Made by a program: the position numbers and the translations under genes. From Amarobacter sp964507025 (GTDB taxonomy: Bacteria > Chloroflexota > Dehalococcoidia > Tepidiformales > Tepidiformaceae), in NCBI GenBank assembly GCA_964507025.1, contig CAZDOK010000002.1, positions 310,001-374,000 of the forward strand: a DNA stretch of 64,000 nucleotides. The letters are read 5' to 3'. Of the stretch, positions 58,727 to 64,000 are shown one piece after another (the stretch's first letter is position 1; each line of letters starts with the position of its first letter). Below the pieces are notes generated by a model. The model was given only the letters and a program-made list of their open reading frames with translations. It had not been told where the DNA came from and ran no database searches.

Positions 58727-58821
58727 GCACGGGGGCGGAACCCCTACTCGCTGATACGGATCTGCAAGGCTCAATTTACGGGCGTTTAACACCATGCCGC
58801 GCGGTTTGTGGTACAACTATG

Positions 58822-58937
58822 CCGCCGAATCCTTCCCATGGAAGGAACGGGGGACCCAACTCCTGGGGTGCATCCCGGCCGCCGAGGCCGGGTAGGTGAA
58901 CTCCCTCACCGAACCCGACAGCTAACCCCGTAGGCGG
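58822..58937 (+). ncRNA. c-di-AMP riboswitch (ydaO-yuaA type)
   Basis: Conserved blocks of the ydaO aptamer appear in order: GAAGGAACGGGGGACCCAAC, GGGGTGCATCC, GGGTAGGTGAACTCCCTCAC and CGAACCCGACAGCTAACCCC, then GTAGGCGG. CCGCC at the 5' end pairs with GGCGG at the 3' end (P1). In studied examples ligand binding turns genes off, mostly wall hydrolases and potassium transporters. Here the next gene is a 57-residue zinc-ribbon protein at 59063. Confidence 0.92.
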
Positions 58938-58941
58938 AAGG

Positions 58942-58982
58942 GAGAGGCGTGGCAGCCGCTCAGCCTGCCGCAACTGCCTCTC
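58942..58982 (+). promoter_or_regulatory. Expression-platform hairpin after the c-di-AMP riboswitch
   Basis: GAGAGGC (58942-58948) pairs with GCCTCTC (58976-58982), enclosing GGCAG...CTGCC. It starts 5 bases after the aptamer. It has no T-tract. The remaining leader (58983-59062) is about 80 bases long with the Shine-Dalgarno AGGAGG at its end. Confidence 0.5.
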
Positions 58983-59062
58983 AGACGCCCTGGAATGCGT
59001 GACCCGCTGGCGAACTCTCCAGCGCCGGCGCTCCCGCATCCACCGCTTCCCAGGAGGCCTCC

Positions 59063-59236
59063 ATGCTCCGATCCGGTCATCAGCCCTGGTGGCGAAAGAT
59101 CTTCGCCGAATCTGGCGTTGTGAGCGCCGCCGTCGCGGCCGCCCGCCGCTGCCCTGAATGCAGCTCGGCCTACGAGAGCCGCGACCGGTATTGCCCGGGC
59201 TGTCACACGGCGACGCCCGAGTGGCGCTACGGCTAA
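59063..59236 (+). CDS. 57-residue zinc-ribbon protein under c-di-AMP riboswitch
   Basis: A small basic protein: MLRSGHQPWWRKIFAESGVV, a helix, then a C4 zinc ribbon RRCPEC...YCPGC with a 13-residue gap, ending PEWRYG. AGGAGG lies 6 bases before the ATG. The amphipathic Trp-rich N-terminus may touch the membrane. It is too short for most gene callers. The frame, Shine-Dalgarno, riboswitch upstream and terminator downstream all support a real gene. Function unknown; the riboswitch suggests a role in wall, osmotic or potassium control. Confidence 0.75.
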   Translation: MLRSGHQPWWRKIFAESGVVSAAVAAARRCPECSSAYESRDRYCPGCHTATPEWRYG

Positions 59237-59292
59237 AGACGCTCCGTTCCCTCCTCCGGTGCGTCCGCTACCCCTGGGCGGCACACCCCGGC

Positions 59293-59324
59293 AAGGCCAC
59301 TCGCGATTAGGCGGGTGGCCTTTT
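59293..59324 (+). terminator. Intrinsic terminator after the zinc-ribbon gene
   Basis: AAGGCCAC (59293-59300) pairs perfectly with GTGGCCTT (59315-59322), followed by TTTT at 59321-59324. It closes the riboswitch-controlled unit. Confidence 0.85.
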
Positions 59325-59353
59325 CGGTTCGCCCGCCGGGCTGCCTCCGTGGG

Positions 59354-60052
59354 TTAGCCGGGCGGGCTGCTGGCGCCGCCCATCGCCGTCCGGAAGCGGT
59401 CAAAGTCGACGGAGATGAAGACGCCTTCGGCCTCGGCGCAGAGGACGCCGTCAGCGTGCAGGGTGCCGCTCGCGAAGATCTTCCGCCCTTCCACGCGGTC
59501 GACGCAGGCACGGAAGTGGACCTCGGTATGGAGCGGCGTGGGTCGGCGGTAGCGGATGGTGAGGGTGCCGGTCATGCCGGGGTGGCCAGTCATGGCCTGG
59601 GCCATGCCGAGCGCTTCATCGAAGGCGGCGGCGACGAGGCCGCCGTGGACATGACCGGGCGGCCCTTCGTACTGCTTGCCGAAAACGGCGGTGCCGAGGA
59701 CGGCGTCGCCTTCGACGCGGAGCTTTAGTGGCGGAGCAACCGGGTTCGCCAGACCGAGGAGCGGGCTATGGTCGAAGAGGGCGCGAGGGTTGCCCGATGG
59801 CGAAGTCTCGCCATACCCCCAGGAGCGGCGCCCGGTGCGGGTGGCCTCCAGGCGCTCGACGAAGCGCTCGCTCGCCTCGGCCGCCGCGATGAGGTCGGCC
59901 TCGGGGGCATCCATGTCCATGAGCGCCTCCGTGATGTCGCGCAGGGCGGCAGCCAGCCGGAGGAGCGCGGCGCGCTGGCCTTCGGGCGGGGCTTCGTCCG
60001 CTATCCAGGTGGATAGCCGTGCGAACGGTTCCCGTGGTTCCGTCGGTTCCAT
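59354..60052 (-). CDS. PaaI-type hotdog thioesterase
   Basis: A 232-residue hotdog-fold protein. The catalytic region GPPGHVHGGLVAAAFDEALG is the PaaI/acyl-CoA thioesterase signature (conserved HGG and Asp/Glu on the hot-dog helix), followed by MTGTLTIRYRRPTPLHTEV. An N-terminal helical extension (about 1-80) is longer than usual. It should hydrolyse acyl-CoA thioesters of unknown chain. Single leftward gene. Confidence 0.85.
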   Translation of the reverse strand: MEPTEPREPFARLSTWIADEAPPEGQRAALLRLAAALRDITEALMDMDAPEADLIAAAEASERFVERLEATRTGRRSWGYGETSPSGNPRALFDHSPLLGLANPVAPPLKLRVEGDAVLGTAVFGKQYEGPPGHVHGGLVAAAFDEALGMAQAMTGHPGMTGTLTIRYRRPTPLHTEVHFRACVDRVEGRKIFASGTLHADGVLCAEAEGVFISVDFDRFRTAMGGASSPPG

Positions 60053-60074
60053 GGGTGGATTATGAGCGCGCCCG

Positions 60075-61313
60075 CTACCTCAGCGCGAACAGCCGGAGCG
60101 GTTCGGTCATGAGTGGGACGACCACGGGGGCGGAGAGCTCGCGGAAGCCGAAGCCCTTGCCGGCGACGAGCTCGCGCACGACGTTCGAGACCACCACTTC
60201 ACCCGGGGAGGCGACGACCGAGGCGCGCACGGCCACGACAAGCGACTGGTCGGCCTCGGTGGCGGGGGCCGAGCCGGGTTCGCCGGCGTGGACGCCGATG
60301 CTGGCGCCGGTTTCCTCGGCGAGGGCCTGCGCGCAGCCCAGGGCGGCCTGCGCGGAGCCGAACACGCCAGTCGACGTGCCACCCATGAGCGATACCGCCG
60401 CGCCGCCATGCGAGGCGATGCGCTCCTCGATTACGCCCGGGCGGGCGTTGCCGTTGGCGACGAGCACGATGCGGAGCGGCATATCGTCGAAGTCCAGGGT
60501 CGTTGCCGGGGGGTCGGCCGCCTGCTCGAGGAACTCGTCCATCTCGCGGATGGCCTCGCCCAGGGAGCGTGGGAGTGCGAGGCGGCCATCGGGGACGGCG
60601 CTGGCGACGCGCACCGCGAGTTCGCGCGGGGTGAGCGCGTTCATATCGAAGTGGACCACGAGCACGGGGCAGGAAACGCGCGGCAGGAGGCCGGTCACGT
60701 CGGTCTCGCGGTCGGTGCGCAGGTAGCTGAGGAAGTCCGCCGGGTTGATTGCGGCACGCATCTGGGCGGCGAGTGCCCGGGGGATGTCCCCGGGTACCCA
60801 GCCGAAGGCGTGTGACATCGAGGCCTCGGTGTACGTCAGCCAGTCGACGGTCAAGAGTGATTCGAGGGCGGCCCGGCCGGCCTGGTTCCAGTAGTCGGCG
60901 CCGCGCGTGTAGGGCTGGTGGAGCACCAGGTGCGAGACGCGTTCGGGGCGGGCGACGGCGTAGGCGACCGCCCAGGAGCAGGCGTGGAGGTTGGCCTGGA
61001 GGGCGAAACGCTGGAGACCGAGGCGGTCGGCGACGGCATCGATATCGCGAATGCGCGCCTCGAGGGAGACATCATGCACTTCGCGGTCGGAAAGGCCGGC
61101 CCCGCGGGTATCGAAGCGGACCACCTGGCGGCGCTCGGACATGCGCTCGAATTCGCGGTAGCGGGTCTGGAAGGGGAGGTCCCACTCGAGGCCGATGTGG
61201 CTGAGCTGGGGTGGCCGGAGGGCGATCATCGGCACTCCGCCTTCCCCGAACGAGGTGTAGGCGATGTTCACTCCGTCGCTCGTGCGGGTGTAGTGGATAC
61301 GCGGCTCCAGCAT
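60075..61313 (-). CDS. Alpha/beta-hydrolase-like domain fused to degenerate class III cyclase-like domain
   Basis: A 412-residue protein. Residues 1-280 follow the alpha/beta hydrolase plan (RFDTRGAGLSDRE, CPVLVVHFD), but the nucleophile elbow reads ALQANLHACSW: Leu109 stands where Ser is expected and the Gly residues are gone. Residues about 290-412 resemble the C-terminal half of adenylate/guanylate cyclase domains (ASIGVHAGEPG, SPGEVVVSNVVRELVAGKGF, LRLFAL) without a metal-binding half. Both parts look non-catalytic, so a sensor or binding role is likely. ATG at 61313 is chosen for the conserved N-terminus. Confidence 0.75.
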   Translation of the reverse strand: MLEPRIHYTRTSDGVNIAYTSFGEGGVPMIALRPPQLSHIGLEWDLPFQTRYREFERMSERRQVVRFDTRGAGLSDREVHDVSLEARIRDIDAVADRLGLQRFALQANLHACSWAVAYAVARPERVSHLVLHQPYTRGADYWNQAGRAALESLLTVDWLTYTEASMSHAFGWVPGDIPRALAAQMRAAINPADFLSYLRTDRETDVTGLLPRVSCPVLVVHFDMNALTPRELAVRVASAVPDGRLALPRSLGEAIREMDEFLEQAADPPATTLDFDDMPLRIVLVANGNARPGVIEERIASHGGAAVSLMGGTSTGVFGSAQAALGCAQALAEETGASIGVHAGEPGSAPATEADQSLVVAVRASVVASPGEVVVSNVVRELVAGKGFGFRELSAPVVVPLMTEPLRLFALR

Positions 61314-61509
61314 TGAGTCATGGTATGCGCCTGAACGGGCGTCCAAGAATCCGCCGTGAGGGGGGCGGCGCTCGTACAAAAGGCGGATATTTGGCCATAT
61401 CGAGCGGATCCCCGGGCCTCCCGCGCCCGGCCCAGGCGGATCCCACCCGGAAGTGGGGCAGCCCGGCTTTGCCTTACCCCTTACGGTGGGATGCGGCACC
61501 CTTAACGGG

Positions 61510-62496
61510 ATGGGTGGCTCACGGCGAAGTTTCGTTCCGCTGGCGGTGATCGTGGCGGCGGTGGCCGGCGTTGTGGCTTTCGCGGCGGCCGCGTGTGGTG
61601 GCGCCAGCGGTGCATCGAACGACGTGACCGTGCGGCTGGCGACCCCGTCGGGTCCGACCGCAACGCCCACGCTCCTGCCCGGCGAGACGGTCGAGGCACT
61701 CGAGCCGCCAGAGCTGGTGCTTTCGGCACTGGAGGTGTACCAGGCGGGCGCGATCCTGGTCTCGGTGACGGGTGACATCCGCGGTGGGCAGGTGACATTC
61801 CTCGGCCGGAAGTTACCCCTGACGCCCGGTTCGCAGAGCCAGTACGCCTTCGTTCCCGTGGATGCCGGGGATCCGCCGGGGGAGCAGGTACTGAAAGTGG
61901 ACGTAACACTCCCGACGGGGACGAAGGGGACGCTACAGGAGACGATCACGGTCCTGGCGACAGAGTGGACCGTGGATTACCTGGAGTTCACGCCCGAGCA
62001 GGTGACGGAGCTGCTGGACCCGGCGGTCACGGCGGAAGAGCTGGCGATGCTCAAGTCGATCTACGTGAAGGTGACACCCGAGAAGCTGTGGGATGGCCCA
62101 TGGCAGATCCCGGTGGCGGGCGCGCTCACCGCGCGCTATGGCGAGCAGCGTTCGGTGAATGGCTCGGAGCCATCGGGGCACCACGGCGGGACCGACTTCG
62201 GCACGTTCGAGGGGACGCCCGTGGTGGCGACGAATGCGGGGAAGGTGGTGCTCGCACGGGAGCTCAAGGTGCGCGGCAACATGGTGATCATCGATCACGG
62301 GGGAGGGCTCTATTCCGGGTACGGGCACCTGAGCACCATCGAGGTGGCGGAGGGCGACCTGGTGGAAAGCGGCCAGCAGATCGGACTCGTGGGGAACACG
62401 GGCCTTTCGACCGGGGCGCACCTGCACTGGGAGATGGCCTCGCACGGCATCCTGCTCGATGGGCTGCGTTTCACCGACGGCACGAACGGGTTCTAG
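61510..62496 (+). CDS. M23-family (LytM) metallopeptidase lipoprotein
   Basis: A 328-residue lipoprotein (lipobox FAAAAC, C29). A Thr/Pro-rich spacer and an Ig-like stretch lead to the M23 domain: HHGGTDFGTFEGTPVVA (first His/Asp zinc ligands), GYGHLSTIEVAEGDLVESGQ and GAHLHWEMAS (HxH). Zinc ligands look complete, so it should cleave peptidoglycan cross-links. ATG at 61510 sets the signal peptide. With alr and Slt it is the third cell-wall gene in this half of the window. Confidence 0.9.
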   Translation: MGGSRRSFVPLAVIVAAVAGVVAFAAAACGGASGASNDVTVRLATPSGPTATPTLLPGETVEALEPPELVLSALEVYQAGAILVSVTGDIRGGQVTFLGRKLPLTPGSQSQYAFVPVDAGDPPGEQVLKVDVTLPTGTKGTLQETITVLATEWTVDYLEFTPEQVTELLDPAVTAEELAMLKSIYVKVTPEKLWDGPWQIPVAGALTARYGEQRSVNGSEPSGHHGGTDFGTFEGTPVVATNAGKVVLARELKVRGNMVIIDHGGGLYSGYGHLSTIEVAEGDLVESGQQIGLVGNTGLSTGAHLHWEMASHGILLDGLRFTDGTNGF

Positions 62497-62540
62497 GGGT
62501 CTGGCGGAACGGATCCCCAGAGGGCATACTCGCTCTCCCC

Positions 62541-63164
62541 ATGCGCGGACGACTCCTGCAGCCCCGGCAGCCGTTGCTCTTCCAGCCCGTCGAATCACGG
62601 ACAGGGTTCAGCTTCCAGGCGGTGGTCGATGAGGTGCGGGCGGTGTGGTTCCCGGAGATCGATGACGAGATCGAGGTGCGGATCACGGCGGCTGGCCCGC
62701 TGGCGTTCATTTGCCGCCACCTGATGGGGCTGGAACGGCACGTGATCGCGTTTCACCCGGTGTTGAACCGCCCGGGCACGCCGAGCGAGGTGGTGCGGTT
62801 CATCGCAAAGCACGAGCTGACGCACATCACCAATCCACCGCGCACTGTCGGGGAGTGGTGGTCGGACCACCCACCGGATTTCTGGAAACGCGAGTACGCG
62901 GTGGCGCCGGAGCGGTTCGCCTGCTGGGCCTGGGTGCATCGCGAGCTGGGCCGGTGCGTCCGGCACGAGCAAGCGGGCGGGCTCAGCGTGGTGCGCACCT
63001 GGCGGCGCCGGATGGCGGGACGGGAGCCCGGGCCGTACACGCCCCACCTGCCCTTCGACGACCCGCCCTGGCAGGTGCTCTGCCCGGAAGGGGGAGCGCA
63101 GTTGCGGCTGCCCCCGGAGTGGGCGTGGCGGCCGGTGGCGTGGGCGCCAGGGGCCCGGCGGTGA
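62541..63164 (+). CDS. HExxH-containing putative metalloprotein
   Basis: A 207-residue protein with RFIAKHELTHITNPP (HELTH at 91-95), a zinc-peptidase-like motif, and downstream SDHPPDFWKREYAVAPERFACWAW. A YgjP/SprT-like fold is possible because H-E-L-x-H plus a later His-rich helix is seen, but the usual third ligand is not clear. No signal peptide. The tail is Pro/Trp-rich. ATG at 62541 is used; upstream frame overlaps the M23 gene in another phase. Function unknown. Confidence 0.7.
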   Translation: MRGRLLQPRQPLLFQPVESRTGFSFQAVVDEVRAVWFPEIDDEIEVRITAAGPLAFICRHLMGLERHVIAFHPVLNRPGTPSEVVRFIAKHELTHITNPPRTVGEWWSDHPPDFWKREYAVAPERFACWAWVHRELGRCVRHEQAGGLSVVRTWRRRMAGREPGPYTPHLPFDDPPWQVLCPEGGAQLRLPPEWAWRPVAWAPGARR

Positions 63165-63197
63165 CCGGATGGCCGGGTGGCGGTACCCTCTGTGGCG

Positions 63198-63626
63198 ATG
63201 CGGCTGTGGCTTGAGGTGGAAGGTGAGCCCGGGAGCATCGAGCTGCCGGACGGGGGTTCGGACCTGGTGGGCTTCCTTTCGTTTGCGGTATCGCGCGGGT
63301 TTGGCGCGACCCACCCGCTGATTGCCCTGGCCGACCGGCTGCACGATGCGCACCGGGTGCGGATGGGACCGCTCACGACCTTCTACGAAGCCGAGGCAGA
63401 GGACCAGGAAGACGTGGAGAAGCTGGAGATGGCCTGGCAGGAGCCCGCCCCGCTGGGGGAAGAGCTGGCGAAGATGATCGCGGCGCTCGGATCCGACGGG
63501 CAGGCGGCCGCGCTGGCACTGCGGGCGGGGGCCGCCAGGCTCGGGGCGCAGGCGGCCGCGCTGGCTGCGGCGCTCCAACCGGCGATCGCCGCCGGCCGGC
63601 GGGTGCGGATGGTGTACGCGCTATGA
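63198..63626 (+). CDS. Hypothetical protein
   Basis: A 142-residue soluble protein: MRLWLEVEGEPGSIELPDGG, then ALADRLHDAHRVRMGPLTTF and an acidic helix EAEAEDQEDVEKLEMAWQE. The C-terminal part is Ala-rich and helical. I do not recognise it. ATG at 63198 is preferred; GTG at 63177 would add seven residues. Its stop overlaps the methyltransferase start (ATGA), so the two are coupled. Confidence 0.65.
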   Translation: MRLWLEVEGEPGSIELPDGGSDLVGFLSFAVSRGFGATHPLIALADRLHDAHRVRMGPLTTFYEAEAEDQEDVEKLEMAWQEPAPLGEELAKMIAALGSDGQAAALALRAGAARLGAQAAALAAALQPAIAAGRRVRMVYAL

Positions 63627-64000
63627 TGCGCCGCCGCCGCCAGGCCATCGAGGCGCGCCAGGAGTGGGTGTTCGGGGCCACGGCGCCGATCGCCCGCGTG
63701 ATCGGCTCGCAGACGGGAATGGCGCTCATCACCCCGCGGGCGCAGCGCGTCATCGACCTGGTCGAGCTCGGGCCTGGCAAGCGCTACCTGGACATCGGCT
63801 GCGGGACGGCGGCCTATGCGCACCTGCTTGCCGCGAAAGCCGGGATGGATGAGCCCCCGGTGACCGTGGACCTGGTTGCGGGCCCGGGTCCCGTGGAGAT
63901 CATCGGATGGCCCGAGCAGCTGCCTTTCCGGGACCAGTCGTTCGACTGCATCACGAGCCTGTACTTCCTGCGGCGGTTCGATGACGACGTGACGCACGCG
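63623..64000 (+). CDS. Class I SAM-dependent methyltransferase, 3' end cut
   Basis: The first 126 residues of a methyltransferase. Motif I is KRYLDIGCGTAAYAHLLAAK; a later PFRDQSFDCITSLYFLRRFD fits motif IV/post-IV of the UbiE/Methyltransf_11 type. The window ends inside the gene. ATG at 63623 overlaps the previous stop; ATG at 63626 is equally possible. The substrate is unknown. Confidence 0.82.
   Translation, partial: MMRRRRQAIEARQEWVFGATAPIARVIGSQTGMALITPRAQRVIDLVELGPGKRYLDIGCGTAAYAHLLAAKAGMDEPPVTVDLVAGPGPVEIIGWPEQLPFRDQSFDCITSLYFLRRFDDDVTHA

Noticed and set aside
1..64000. tRNA or rRNA genes
   Set aside because: I scanned for GTTCGANTCC arms and rRNA signatures and found no convincing case; a computed search could still reveal one.

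Overview
The window is dense, high-GC (roughly two-thirds G+C by eye) bacterial chromosome with short intergenic gaps, many GTG starts and many 4-11 bp stop/start overlaps. The best guess is a Chloroflexota-type bacterium, perhaps Dehalococcoidia-like. Pointers are an AarF kinase, an aldehyde:ferredoxin oxidoreductase, single-membrane style lipoproteins, a DsbA/DsbB-type thiol pair, and the rpmH-rnpA-yidD / yidC-jag-parA-parB block. No rRNA or tRNA gene was seen, so the phylum is inference only. No prophage or CRISPR array was seen. The only mobile-element signal is a REP-associated transposase with its repeats (6.7-7.7 kb).

Layout. 0-5 kb: a cut nitronate monooxygenase-like gene, then a leftward envelope operon (lipoprotein; DsbA-like thioredoxin; His-rich membrane protein; PAP2 phosphatase; GDPD). 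5-13.6 kb: an alkyl-DHAP-synthase-like flavoenzyme, the REP/RAYT island, acetyltransferase, thioredoxin, MFS, YeaQ/GlsB-like protein, PadR regulator and acyl-CoA dehydrogenase. 13.6-24.1 kb: GNAT plus XRE-cupin regulator with a palindromic operator, hydrolase, 2-hydroxyacid dehydrogenase, HpcH aldolase, DsbB-like protein, Ldh-family oxidoreductase, tsaD, a propeller protein, a DUF2079 protein and an SRPBCC protein. 24.1-31.7 kb: a two-gene YeeE/YedE sulfur transporter divergent from a MoaD-like sulfur carrier, obg, VOC protein, AarF kinase, M48 protease, a MntA/HepT toxin-antitoxin pair and a PIG-L deacetylase. 31.7-44.3 kb: aldehyde:ferredoxin oxidoreductase, MFS, a deacetylase-like/esterase fusion lipoprotein, dnaE, a hypothetical-TPR pair, and a fluoride riboswitch in front of a CLC-F type antiporter. 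44.3-49.8 kb: two divergent genes with degenerate receiver domains (one a CpaE-like ATPase), alanine racemase and a Slt-like lipoprotein.

49.8-57.3 kb is the chromosome-maintenance and membrane-insertion block: rpmH, rnpA, yidD, a gap with six parS sites, a propeller lipoprotein, yidC, jag, a PfkB kinase, parA, parB and ridA. ParB made here should load on the parS cluster about 5 kb upstream, so this is probably origin-proximal even though dnaA is not in view. 57.3-64 kb: prs, a c-di-AMP (ydaO-type) riboswitch leading into a 57-residue zinc-ribbon protein, a hotdog thioesterase, a pseudo-hydrolase/cyclase-like fusion, an M23 lipoprotein, an HExxH protein and the start of a methyltransferase.

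Most interesting points: the c-di-AMP riboswitch over an unrecognised mini-protein; the fluoride riboswitch whose terminator stem also holds the Shine-Dalgarno sequence; the REP/RAYT island; two genes (alr, pfkB) that lack any standard start codon; the paired pseudo-receivers; and two unusual fusions.
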